Shown piece after piece: positions 35,858-43,519 of a DNA stretch of 64,000 nucleotides. Below the pieces are notes generated by a model. It worked only from the letters and a program-made list of their open reading frames with translations. It ran no database searches and was not told where the DNA came from. The translations under genes and the position numbers were made by a program. Position 1 is the first letter of the stretch. Each line of letters opens with the position of its first letter. Source of the DNA: Atopobiaceae bacterium (GTDB taxonomy: Bacteria > Actinomycetota > Coriobacteriia > Coriobacteriales > Atopobiaceae); assembly GCA_017510785.1 (NCBI GenBank), contig JAFWMH010000064.1, forward strand, positions 1 to 64,000. The letters are read 5' to 3'.

Positions 35858-36802
35858 TCAGTCGAAGACGTGCTGGCCCAAGAATGCGGCGGTACTCGTT
35901 GCGGCAATGGCGCCGTCGCTCGCGGCACACACGATTTGGCGTAGCGGAGTGTCGCGCACGTCGCCCGCAGCGAACAATCCCGGCGTCTTCGTTGCCATGG
36001 AAACGTCCGTTTTTACAAAGCCAGTGGGTGTTACGTCTACAAGATCGCGTACGAGCTCGGATGCTGGCACGCGTCCCACAAAGACGAACACGCCAACGGG
36101 CGTTTCGAAGGTTTCGGTAGTCTCACTGCCGTCCTCATTGTTCCTAAAAGTTACCTCGGTTATGCCCATGGTTCCTGCGACCTTGGTGATTGACGTAAGA
36201 TAGCGCACGGACGTCTTTGCGTTGGCCTCGAATTCGCGTACGAGGGTTTGCTGCGCGCGCATGTGGTCCTTGCGAACCACGAGCGTGATGTGACGTGCGA
36301 AGCGCGTGAGGAACAGCGCCTCTTCCACGGCAGAATTGCCGCCGCCAATTACAAAGACGTCGCGGCCGCGGTAGAACATGCCGTCGCACGTGGCGCAGTA
36401 CGAAACGCCGCGACCAACATAGGCCTCCTCGCCTTCGAACCCGGCATGGCGTGGCACGGCTCCGGCCGCAAGTATGACGGCTCGCGTGGCGATATCGCCC
36501 TCGCTTGTGCCTACCGTGAACCCCTCGTCGCCAGCCTCGATGATGGAGGTGACGCTCGCGATGGAAAGCTCTGCTCCCAAGTCCTCCGCTTGCGTACGCA
36601 TGGCCTCTATGAGAGAGAATCCATCGGTGTGAGGCACACCTGGATAATTGTCTACTTCGCTCGTTTGGATAACCTGGCCACCGAACGACTGCTGCTCAAG
36701 CGTAACCGCGTCGAGCATTGCGCGTTGGGCGTAGATGGCGGCGGAAAGGCCGGCCGGACCTCCGCCGATAATCACCAAGTCCTTGCATGTGTTCTCTGCC
36801 AT
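35858..36802 (-). CDS. trxB: thioredoxin-disulfide reductase
   Basis: 314-aa FAD/NADPH flavoenzyme that reduces thioredoxin. The N-terminal FAD motif GGGPAGLSAAIYAQRA, redox-active CATC (in GVSYCATCDGMFYRG), the NADPH motif GGGNSAVEEAL and the C-terminal GLFAAGDVRD signature are all present. Length is typical. The gene reads toward hflX. A 221-bp gap separates it from dut upstream, long enough for its own promoter; no clear promoter was found, though a small hairpin (tcgcgc/gcgcga) lies about 55-80 nt before the start. Confidence 0.95.
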   Translation of the reverse strand: MAENTCKDLVIIGGGPAGLSAAIYAQRAMLDAVTLEQQSFGGQVIQTSEVDNYPGVPHTDGFSLIEAMRTQAEDLGAELSIASVTSIIEAGDEGFTVGTSEGDIATRAVILAAGAVPRHAGFEGEEAYVGRGVSYCATCDGMFYRGRDVFVIGGGNSAVEEALFLTRFARHITLVVRKDHMRAQQTLVREFEANAKTSVRYLTSITKVAGTMGITEVTFRNNEDGSETTETFETPVGVFVFVGRVPASELVRDLVDVTPTGFVKTDVSMATKTPGLFAAGDVRDTPLRQIVCAASDGAIAATSTAAFLGQHVFD

Positions 36803-37023
36803 GTGACCCCTTCTTTCGTCCCCTTCTTGCCGTTTGCATGCTGTGTCTTTGCAACAATCGCGCGTCTGGATGCGCGAGCTGTTTCCTTCTTCATTGGTCG
36901 GCGCCTTCTAAGCTGGAAGTGTGGAAACAGCGGCCAACTTCCGTGTTTCTTGGTGCCGCCGCACTTGGCGACATGGTTTAAGCTGAAGCTATGCCCACCA
37001 ATCCGATTGCTGTGGTTATGCAG

Positions 37024-37473
37024 TTATACGCCGCTCGAGCCAAACCCTCCGGCTCCGCGGTCGGTCTCGTCTAGCTCCTCGACCTCCATGAGATGCACTA
37101 CGGGCACCTGCTGGATGACGAGTTGCGCTATGCGTTCGCCACGCTCAACGTGAATGGCGTTGTGTGCGTCGAGATTGATTGCGACGACCTTGAGCTCGCC
37201 ACGATAATGCGAATCGATGAGACCAGGCGTGTTGGCCATCGAAAGACCCTGCTTGAGAGCGAGTCCACTGCGGGGTTGCACGAAACCTGCGTAACCTTCC
37301 GGTATGGCAATGGCAAGTCCCGTGGAGATGAGGCGTCGCTCGAAAGGTTGGAGCGTAACATCCTCGTTGGCTCTGAGGTCGAGGCCTGCGTCACCTTCGT
37401 AGGCGTAGCTGGGTAGCTCAACCTGCGAATCGAGACGCGTAATGCGAAGCTCGATTTCGTTGGGTTTTGTCAT
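37024..37473 (-). CDS. dut: deoxyuridine 5'-triphosphate nucleotidohydrolase
   Basis: 149-aa trimeric dUTPase that keeps uracil out of DNA and supplies dUMP for thymidylate. All five motifs are visible: AGLDLRA, PRSGLALK, NTPGLIDSHYRGE, ERIAQLVI and the C-terminal GAGGFGSSG lid. It overlaps nrdR by 4 bp, so dut and the regulator of ribonucleotide reductase genes are cotranslated, a nucleotide-pool pairing downstream of the lexA-divergent LysM gene. Confidence 0.97.
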   Translation of the reverse strand: MTKPNEIELRITRLDSQVELPSYAYEGDAGLDLRANEDVTLQPFERRLISTGLAIAIPEGYAGFVQPRSGLALKQGLSMANTPGLIDSHYRGELKVVAINLDAHNAIHVERGERIAQLVIQQVPVVHLMEVEELDETDRGAGGFGSSGV

Positions 37474-37919
37474 TGTGCAAGTCTCCTCAGCTCTTCCGAA
37501 AACTCTCGCACGTCCTTGAAGTCATGATAAACCGACGCGAAACGCACATAGGCAACGCCGTCAATTGCGTTGAGCCGCTTGAGTACCATGTTGCCGATTT
37601 CGCGAGATGGAACCTCGTTTATACCGTTGTCGCGCAGCTCCGACTCAATGCTGTCGAGCAAAAGGTCGAGCGTACGGACGGGTATGTTTCGTTTGACGGT
37701 TGCGCGCAGAAGGCCGTTCATGACCTTTTGACGGTCAAAGGTCTCTTTGGTGCCGTCCTTCTTTACTACGATGAGCGGAGTCTCCTCCCGTCGTTCGTAG
37801 GTTGTAAAGCGCGTTGAGCAGCGTACGCACTCGCGACGGCGTCGGATGGCTTCGTGGTTCTCGGAAGGACGCGAGTCGATTACCTTGGATTCCTCGCATC
37901 CGCATTTTGGACAGCGCAT
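37470..37919 (-). CDS. nrdR: transcriptional repressor NrdR
   Basis: 149-aa ATP/dATP-sensing repressor of ribonucleotide reductase operons. The N-terminal zinc ribbon has MRCPKCG and CVRCSTRFTTYER. The ATP-cone domain carries LIVVKKDGTKETFDRQKV. ATG 37919 is chosen because the zinc ribbon starts there and agggag lies just upstream; a longer frame to 37955 adds 12 atypical residues. No ribonucleotide reductase genes are in the window. It lies between the LysM gene and dut; the nrdR-LysM-lexA order matches Mycobacterium tuberculosis (Rv2718c-Rv2719c-Rv2720). Confidence 0.96.
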   Translation of the reverse strand: MRCPKCGCEESKVIDSRPSENHEAIRRRRECVRCSTRFTTYERREETPLIVVKKDGTKETFDRQKVMNGLLRATVKRNIPVRTLDLLLDSIESELRDNGINEVPSREIGNMVLKRLNAIDGVAYVRFASVYHDFKDVREFSEELRRLAQ

Positions 37920-38065
37920 GTTACTCCCTACGTCGATGTAGTTTGACAATAGCATACTTGCCAGCGCCCTGCCACCTTTACCTTTGCCAAGCTGGTTTTA
38001 CTAACCACATTGCATCCGCGGGTTGCATTCGCGCCTTGCATCCGTGCCTTGGGAATCGGTTGTTA

Positions 38066-38557
38066 TCATTCAGTTGGCTTGGGCGCCTCAAGACGTTGGC
38101 CTGGCCTTAGACTGGTGCCCACGAGGTTGTTGTGCTCGTAGAGCCATGTGACAAGTTCGTCCGTCTCCACGCCGACGACGGTATGTTCCTGCGCGATATG
38201 CCACATGGTGTCTCCCTCACACACGAATACCGTTTCGAGTGGTTGTTGTGCAATAAGAGTCTTGGTATGCCGCGTGTGCAGCTCCCCGAAGAGTGCTGAG
38301 GTACACACAAGCGTGATGGCGCATAAGAGCATAACGATTGCTCCTTTTATGCTTCCCTGCCCCGTTACATTCGCTCGTGCTCTGGTCCGTTGCGTGCGGG
38401 TCGGTAGGGTGAGCGTCGTTTGCCTGTGGACACGTTGTTGCGAATCAGCTTTTGTGTGTGCGCGAATTGCATACTGCGTACGCGACGGATGCGTCATTCC
38501 TGAATGTGCGCTGGTCGTTTGCCGAGTGTTTCCCGTCGTGTGCTTCGCGTGTGCCAT
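38066..38557 (-). CDS. LysM membrane protein divergent from lexA, probable SOS division inhibitor (YneA/ChiZ-like)
   Basis: 163 aa. The first 70 residues are Thr/His/Arg-rich and cytoplasmic. One membrane helix (about 74-96, with VMLLCAITLVCTSALF) follows, then an extracytoplasmic LysM domain (about 107-160: VFVCEGDTMWHIAQEH ... LRPGQRLEAP) that should bind peptidoglycan. It is divergent from lexA with an SOS box between. That is the position and architecture of Bacillus YneA and mycobacterial Rv2719c, SOS-induced proteins that delay division. Sequence outside LysM is not conserved enough to prove orthology. The ATG has ggaggg upstream. Confidence 0.85.
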   Translation of the reverse strand: MAHAKHTTGNTRQTTSAHSGMTHPSRTQYAIRAHTKADSQQRVHRQTTLTLPTRTQRTRARANVTGQGSIKGAIVMLLCAITLVCTSALFGELHTRHTKTLIAQQPLETVFVCEGDTMWHIAQEHTVVGVETDELVTWLYEHNNLVGTSLRPGQRLEAPKPTE

Positions 38558-38633
38558 GTTGCCCTCCTTGCGTTTGTTTGACTAAACGCACCTTACGCTC
38601 GCAAGGGGACAAAAAAAGACAGTACAAAAAAGC

Positions 38634-38647
38634 CGAACGCATGTTAT
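38634..38647. promoter_or_regulatory. SOS (LexA) box between lexA and the LysM gene
   Basis: cgaacgcatgttat keeps CGAAC-N4-GTT, close to the Gram-positive LexA consensus and to the perfect recA box at 26603-26616. It overlaps a possible -10 (tattat, 38645-38650). A gcgttcg at 38665-38671 is the inverse of the cgaacgc half 23 nt away and may be part of a second site. It could control both divergent genes. Confidence 0.75.
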
Positions 38648-38691
38648 TATGTGTATAGGACACGCGTTCGTGCATTGTAGAAGGGAGACAC

Positions 38692-39342
38692 ATGCCCCGA
38701 CCCAAAATCAGCAAACGTCAACAGAGCATATACGACTACATTTGTCAGTATACTAAAAGCCATGGCTATCCGCCTTCTGTGCGTGAGATTGGCAGTGCTG
38801 TGGGCCTTGCCTCGCCTTCCACCGTACACATGCACCTCAAGACGCTCGAAGAGCGTGGTTACATCCATCGGGATTCGAAGAAGCCGCGTACCATTGAGGT
38901 TGTTACCGAGCAGGGAGAGCGCTCGGGCATCGAAGGTCTTGCACAAGTTGACGAGGAGCGCAATCGCGACGCCATAACGCTTCCGCTTGTTGGGCGCGTT
39001 GCTGCGGGCATACCCATTCTTGCCGAGCAAAATGTGGAGGAAACGCTTACGCTTCCCATGAGCATCGTGGGCGACGCCAGCTCCTTTGTGCTGCGCGTGC
39101 ACGGTTACTCTATGATTAAGGCAGGTATTTTCGATGGCGACTACATCGTGGTGCGCGAGCAGCATGAGGCTCACGACGGCGAGATTGTTGTTGCCCTTAT
39201 CGACGACTCCGCAACGGTAAAAACGTTCTATAGGGAGGAAGGTCGCGTGCGACTTCAGCCCGAAAACGATGCCATGCAACCCATCTACATCGAGAATCCC
39301 ATTATTCTTGGCAAGGTGACGGCACTCGTTCGCGCCCTATGA
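38692..39342 (+). CDS. lexA: SOS repressor LexA
   Basis: 216-aa repressor of DNA-damage genes. The N-terminal winged helix contains YPPSVREIGSAVGLASPSTV. The self-cleavage Ala-Gly lies in RVAAGIPIL. The catalytic Ser is in GYSMIKAGI (usual form GdSM) and the catalytic Lys in ATVKTFY. Length fits Gram-positive LexA. Partner sites are visible upstream of recA and between this gene and the LysM gene. It overlaps the acyltransferase gene by 4 bp. Confidence 0.97.
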   Translation: MPRPKISKRQQSIYDYICQYTKSHGYPPSVREIGSAVGLASPSTVHMHLKTLEERGYIHRDSKKPRTIEVVTEQGERSGIEGLAQVDEERNRDAITLPLVGRVAAGIPILAEQNVEETLTLPMSIVGDASSFVLRVHGYSMIKAGIFDGDYIVVREQHEAHDGEIVVALIDDSATVKTFYREEGRVRLQPENDAMQPIYIENPIILGKVTALVRAL

Positions 39343-40115
39343 GCGAACAAGACAAGAGTCACGCGGAAAAACCGCGGGGGGAACGCCTTCATCTTATAGA
39401 CGCACTCAGGGGTTTTTCCATCGTTTCGATGGTTGGGTTCCATTTTTGCTACGACTTGGTCTACATAGCGGGCATGCGGCTCGATTGGTTTCGCCCGCCG
39501 CTAGAGGATGTGTGGCGGGCGAGCATATCGTGGACCTTCCTTGCGATTGCCGGCTGCATGTGCGTTATGTCGCGCAACAATCTACGGCGCGCAGGAAAAT
39601 ACGCTGCGCTTGCGCTGGCAATATATGTGGTGACGAGCATTGCGGGGGTGGATGCTGCTATATCGTTTGGCATCATATTCTGCATGGCTGCGTCCACGTT
39701 CATTGCATGGTTGCTCGAGAAGCTGCATGCATCACCCAAAGGTCCGGGTGCGGCGCTTGCGCTCTTTGTGTGTTTCATAGCCTTTTTGCATGTGCGCGCG
39801 GGTATCGTTGGAGTCGGACCATGGCGCTTGGTGCTGCCCCGATGGCCGTACGAAGTTGGCCTCTTCTCGTGGCTCGGCTTTCCGGGGCCGGGTTTCGTGT
39901 CGGGCGACTATTATCCCGTTCTCCCCTACTCCTTGCTGTTCCTAGCAGGCAGCGCCATGGGATCGTGGTGGAAAGAACGTGGCTTTCCCTCTGTCTTCAG
40001 CACCTTTCGCTGTCCTCCTCTTGAGGCCATTGGTCGCCATCCGTTGGAAGTGTACGTTGCGCATCAGCCTCTGCTGTTGGCAATAACGTATGTGGTACAT
40101 AGTACGCTCGCCTGA
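39339..40115 (+). CDS. DUF1624 (HGSNAT-like) membrane acyltransferase family protein
   Basis: 258 aa with seven or eight hydrophobic segments. The N-terminal signature RLHLIDALRGFSIVSMVGFHFCYDL and the C-terminal GRHPLEVYVAHQPLLLA match the DUF1624/heparan-alpha-glucosaminide N-acetyltransferase-like family. These proteins move acyl groups onto extracytoplasmic sugars or polymers; the substrate here is unknown. It overlaps lexA by 4 bp and is probably cotranscribed, which would put an envelope-modifying enzyme under SOS control. That link is inference. Confidence 0.85.
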   Translation: MSEQDKSHAEKPRGERLHLIDALRGFSIVSMVGFHFCYDLVYIAGMRLDWFRPPLEDVWRASISWTFLAIAGCMCVMSRNNLRRAGKYAALALAIYVVTSIAGVDAAISFGIIFCMAASTFIAWLLEKLHASPKGPGAALALFVCFIAFLHVRAGIVGVGPWRLVLPRWPYEVGLFSWLGFPGPGFVSGDYYPVLPYSLLFLAGSAMGSWWKERGFPSVFSTFRCPPLEAIGRHPLEVYVAHQPLLLAITYVVHSTLA

Positions 40116-40172
40116 CGCTAGGTAACCAATCAGTACTGTCATTGGCACACAACCCCTTGGCACAAGATGACG

Positions 40173-40292
40173 TTGTGTACGAAGGGGGCTGTTTAAACGG
40201 GGTTGTTTAGCTAAGAAAACCCAAGAAAACCAATGCTAAGTGGCACTCCTGGTACACAAGTCGGAAGTTGTGTACCAGGAGTGCCACTTAGC
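40173..40292. repeat. dispersed palindromic repeat, copy D, with perfect 25-bp hairpin
   Basis: Arms 40235-40259 and 40268-40292 are exact complements with an 8-nt loop; the left arm starts gctaagtggcactcctggta. A diverged right arm lies at 40173-40197. The element sits between the convergent acyltransferase and apt genes and could terminate both. The same arms occur at 2.6, 35.5, 35.8 and 56.9 kb. Confidence 0.85.
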
Positions 40293-40321
40293 GAGCAAAA
40301 GCGGACCGATCTGTCGCTCAG

Positions 40322-40855
40322 TTAGTCCACCTGTACAAGGGTGTAAATCTCCTGGTCGAACTCCTTGCCAATAATCTCGCGTGGCTTGAGGAAGGCGAGC
40401 TCAAGGAGGAAGCCAAACCCGACGAGCGTGGCTCCAGTGCGCTCGATGAGCTTTGCGGTGGCAACAGCGGTGCCTGCGGTGGCTACGAGGTCGTCCACGA
40501 TGAGGACGCGATCCTCAGGAGTAAGTGCATCCTTGTGAATCTCGAGCACGTCGGTACCGTACTCCAAGGCGTAATTCGCACTGTACACAGCGCGAGGCAG
40601 TTTCCCCGGTTTGCGAGCGGGGACGAAGCCAGCGTCGAGACGATACGCCACGGGGGCACCCACCAAAAAGCCACGAGCTTCCGCCCCTACGACCTTCGTT
40701 ATACCGGCGTTCATAAAGTGGCCGGCAATATCGTCCACAACGGCAGCAAAGCCTTGCTTGTCGGCAATCAAAGGGGTTATGTCCTTAAAAATAACGCCTG
40801 GTTCCGGATAGTCAGGAATGTCTACGACAAGTTTCTCGTAATCGATGATGGCCAT
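40322..40855 (-). CDS. apt: adenine phosphoribosyltransferase
   Basis: 177-aa purine-salvage enzyme that makes AMP from adenine and PRPP. The PRPP loop VLIVDDLVATAGT, the N-terminal DYPEPGVIFKDITPL and GAEARGFL are diagnostic, and length is typical. The gene is monocistronic or last of the merR-side run; a decayed tandem repeat fills the 173 bp upstream. It converges with the acyltransferase gene across the palindromic repeat. Confidence 0.97.
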   Translation of the reverse strand: MAIIDYEKLVVDIPDYPEPGVIFKDITPLIADKQGFAAVVDDIAGHFMNAGITKVVGAEARGFLVGAPVAYRLDAGFVPARKPGKLPRAVYSANYALEYGTDVLEIHKDALTPEDRVLIVDDLVATAGTAVATAKLIERTGATLVGFGFLLELAFLKPREIIGKEFDQEIYTLVQVD

Positions 40856-40864
40856 GCTAGTCCT

Positions 40865-41096
40865 CTCTACCCTATTGCTCCTTGAATGTTCACACTCCCC
40901 GGCGAACGAGCATCTCGCACGCCGTTAATGCACCCGTTAGCTCTACCCTACTGCTCCTTGAACGTTCCAACACTCCCCGGCGAACAAGCATCTCGCACGC
41001 CGTTAGTCCACCCGTCAGTTCGACCCTATCACTCTTTGAATCTACCTCGCAGACTCCGGCGTATGAGTATCTCCCGTACGCCATTGGTGAGTGAAA
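40865..41096. repeat. three tandem, decaying copies of the merR 3' end
   Basis: Units 40865-40940, 40941-41018 and 41019-about 41096 (76-78 bp) align: each has ccctaYYgctccttgaa, then ctcccYggcg and a cgtacgcc/cgcacgcc block. The third unit includes the stop and last codons of the MerR-type gene (-). In the same frame type the other two would encode ACEMLVRRGVLE-like peptides, echoing the gene's REILIRRSLRG end. They look like duplications of the gene terminus that now lie downstream of its stop. Confidence 0.75.
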
Positions 41097-41799
41097 TCAT
41101 GCGTGTGAGTGCCTGCTCGTAACGTTCGCGCTTCTCTTCGTTGGCGGAAGCGGCCGAAGAGCCTCCCGAAGCGTTCGTGCCAAATACCGTAAGTGCCTGC
41201 TCGAACATGCCGCTTTCGCGATTAGCTGCCTGCACGTATTGGCGTAAGTTCTTTGGCCCGATGCCAAACCGACGCAACTCTTCGCAGGTCCGAATAAGCG
41301 GGAAATCGCGTCCGTCCACGAGGCTGCGACCATGCGGTGACGTCCTCAAGACGATGACGCCCGCCTCCGAAAGCTCACGCACGAATCCCACCGATACACC
41401 CAACAATTCGGGCATGCGGCTGATGGGATGAAACTTATGGAGGGTTTCCTCGCTATCCATGGAGGGCACGACCGACTCACCGTGTGCCATTTCGCCCGGA
41501 GTCCACGAAGGCGATGCATTTTGCTGCGCATCCAGTGTGCTTGGCAAACCGGCATCGACCTTCGAGAGCTCCTCTTTAATGACCTGCAATGGCATAAAAC
41601 GGTTCTTCTGCAGGTACAAAATCGTCTCGAGACGCCGCACATCGTGCTGCGAATACAGGCGATAACCGCCTGGAGTTCGTGAGGGCGTAAGCAACCCCTC
41701 ATCCTCGAGATAACGCACCTTCGAAACCGACAAATCCGGATACTGGGTTTGAAGCCGCTTTACCACCTTGCCGATGGTTAGGTATCCTGCATCTGCCAT
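41029..41799 (-). CDS. MerR-family transcriptional regulator
   Basis: 256 aa. The N-terminal winged helix is of MerR type: LTIGKVVKRLQTQYPDLSVSKVRYLEDEGLLTPSRTPGGYRLYS, split by recognition wing features, then DVRRLETILYLQKNRFMPLQVIKEEL. A second helical domain (about 130-200, with LLGVSVGFVRELSEAG) fits the long actinobacterial type such as Rv1828. No metal-binding cysteines were seen, so a metal sensor is unlikely. It follows the FHA gene by 5 nt, the same pairing as mycobacterial garA-Rv1828. ATG 41799 is chosen as the family start; the frame continues upstream without similarity. Confidence 0.88.
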   Translation of the reverse strand: MADAGYLTIGKVVKRLQTQYPDLSVSKVRYLEDEGLLTPSRTPGGYRLYSQHDVRRLETILYLQKNRFMPLQVIKEELSKVDAGLPSTLDAQQNASPSWTPGEMAHGESVVPSMDSEETLHKFHPISRMPELLGVSVGFVRELSEAGVIVLRTSPHGRSLVDGRDFPLIRTCEELRRFGIGPKNLRQYVQAANRESGMFEQALTVFGTNASGGSSAASANEEKRERYEQALTRMISLTNGVREILIRRSLRGRFKE

Positions 41800-41804
41800 G
41801 AACC

Positions 41805-42227
41805 TTACCCCGTCTTTACCCTCATGGCACGACGGTTGGTATGGAACACCATGCGGAACGTGCCGATTTGCACTGTGGACCCATCTTTGAGCACAGCTTT
41901 GTTCACAATGGCGCCATCGACCCAAGTTCCATTAAGGGAACCCAAATCCTCAATTGTGGCGTATCCCGAAGCGATACCCGAAAGGTCGATGCGCGCATGG
42001 TGCCGCGATACCGTCATGTCGTTGAGAAAAACGCTGTTTTTGGGATCGCGCCCCAGCGTAATGAGCTTGTCGTCAAGCTCGAAGTTTTCCCCGGCCATCG
42101 GACCCTTTACGATGGTGATGGAAGGCTTCGCCTGCTGCGCACCACCCATAAGGTCGGGTATGGTGGCGTCGGCGGAGGGCATCCGGAAAACCTCAGTGGC
42201 CCCCATACCTGTTTTTGTGGGCTGCAT
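41805..42227 (-). CDS. FHA-domain protein, GarA-like
   Basis: 140 aa. The C-terminal FHA domain (about 35-130) has the phosphothreonine-binding pattern LGRDPKNSVFLNDMTVSRHHARI and LGSLNGTWVDG. The short N-terminal tail has GATEVFRMP, which resembles the ETTSVFR phospho-switch of mycobacterial GarA. GarA switches glutamate metabolism in response to Ser/Thr kinases. Gene order with the MerR gene supports a GarA-type protein; whether the tail threonine is phosphorylated is inference. No Ser/Thr kinase is in the window. Confidence 0.88.
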   Translation of the reverse strand: MQPTKTGMGATEVFRMPSADATIPDLMGGAQQAKPSITIVKGPMAGENFELDDKLITLGRDPKNSVFLNDMTVSRHHARIDLSGIASGYATIEDLGSLNGTWVDGAIVNKAVLKDGSTVQIGTFRMVFHTNRRAMRVKTG

Positions 42228-42271
42228 ACGTTTATCTCCCCTCTAACCCATAGGACATATCCATAATACTC

Positions 42272-42652
42272 CTATCGGCAAGCAACACAGTCCATTTCCA
42301 CGAGTGCTCCCATAGGAAGTCCCGATACCGCCACAACTGCACGTGCGGGAGCAGGTTGCAGGAAGCGTCGTGCGTACACCTCGTTCATCTCTTCGATGTC
42401 GGCGATGTTTAAGAGGTATACCGTGGTTTGCGCTACGTCTGCAAGCGTGCAATCCACCTCGGCGAGTATCGTCTCAATTATATCGATTGTTCGCTCCGTT
42501 TGCTCTGCGACAGTGGTTCCCCATAGTTTAGTGGGGTCATCCTTGTCGTAGGCGACTTGTCCAGAAGCGAATACCAAACGTCCGGCAGTGGTACCCTGTG
42601 AGTAAGGCCCCATCGCCTCGGGAATGCCAAGGCCGTTGATGGCGTACTTCAT
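42272..42652 (-). CDS. ridA: RidA family enamine/imine deaminase
   Basis: 126-aa Rid protein that hydrolyses reactive enamines formed by PLP enzymes. Family features are GPYSQGTTAGRLVFASGQVA, the TVYLLNIADIEEMNEVY helix and the PAPARAVVAVSGLPMGALVEMDCVA end with the substrate arginine in PAPARA, given here in parts. The start is 3 nt after the GcvT-like gene, so both are cotranscribed. Confidence 0.92.
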   Translation of the reverse strand: MKYAINGLGIPEAMGPYSQGTTAGRLVFASGQVAYDKDDPTKLWGTTVAEQTERTIDIIETILAEVDCTLADVAQTTVYLLNIADIEEMNEVYARRFLQPAPARAVVAVSGLPMGALVEMDCVACR

Positions 42653-42655
42653 GCG

Positions 42656-43519
42656 TCACGATCTCCCTTCCGCTTTGCCAAAGAGCCCCCGAGCACCAAC
42701 GAAGTCTTGTGCATTGCGTACGAGATTGGCGGAAGCCAAGTCCTCGCTTGTTAGGCGCGTGGCATCGGTAGTCTGCAAGCGTTGGCTCCACGGCAACTTG
42801 CTGTGGGCAATGTGTCGCAAAGACGTGCGACCGATTGGCGAAACCTCGGTAAACGAGAGAAGGCTGCGCCATAGCTGTACCGCATGTACCGGCGGCACCA
42901 AAAGCAGGTAGACATCGAACTCGTGGACGTATGGGTGCGCAACGATGCAGGGTATGCGATCGAGCAAACACTGCTCGATTTTGCCAGGCGCGGGAAGGGC
43001 GACACGGCCACCGCTCACGTAGTCTCCCAACACGTAGGCCGCTGCCGGTCCGGCGAGCACCAGTGCGACATGCGTTCCGGCCACGTCCTCGGTTTCGATG
43101 GACGCGAACGGTGCCACGCCTTCGTGCTCCACCGCGCTCAAGAAGGAAAGCCAGCCATCAAGCACGTCACCGCGTGCGGAGAGGTCGGCAACGACGTACT
43201 CCGACGCCCCCGTTCTCGCGAGCAGCGGTATGGAGACGAGCGACCCATCACCGCTGAGCACTGCCTGAAAACTGCACTCGCCAGCTTTGAGCAGGCTACC
43301 AGCAAACGCGGTTGTGGCAAAGGATGGGGCGGGATCTCCGGCGAAGAGCAGCATGCTCATGTCGCTTACGTCCGCAAGAACCGCACCTGTTGGCATGAGT
43401 GACGTATTCGTCTCGCTGCCGTAGCGCTCCACAATGGAATTATCTCCAAACTTGGCGCCGAGCAGTAAATGCTCATGGTAAAGGACGGGCATGCCGTCTC
43501 GTGTTGTGGCGCTACGCAT
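42656..43519 (-). CDS. GcvT-like folate-binding-fold protein (divergent)
   Basis: 287 aa. Residues 1-100 follow the aminomethyltransferase N-terminal pattern (VLYHEHLLLGAKFGDNSIVER, GAVLADVSDMSMLLFAGDPA and VLSGDGSLVSIPLLARTG), and length is shorter than GcvT. The C-terminus is diverged and ends in a short Lys/Arg tail. It may be an amino-methyl or demethylase-like protein or a YgfZ-type iron-sulfur repair protein; the YgfZ cysteine motif was not seen. Other glycine cleavage genes are absent nearby. It overlaps dacA by 8 bp and precedes ridA by 3 nt. ATG 43519 is used. Confidence 0.55.
   Translation of the reverse strand: MRSATTRDGMPVLYHEHLLLGAKFGDNSIVERYGSETNTSLMPTGAVLADVSDMSMLLFAGDPAPSFATTAFAGSLLKAGECSFQAVLSGDGSLVSIPLLARTGASEYVVADLSARGDVLDGWLSFLSAVEHEGVAPFASIETEDVAGTHVALVLAGPAAAYVLGDYVSGGRVALPAPGKIEQCLLDRIPCIVAHPYVHEFDVYLLLVPPVHAVQLWRSLLSFTEVSPIGRTSLRHIAHSKLPWSQRLQTTDATRLTSEDLASANLVRNAQDFVGARGLFGKAEGRS

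Noticed and set aside
40886..41094. Small open frames with repeated peptides
   Set aside because: By-products of the tandem repeat of the merR 3' end; no start signals.
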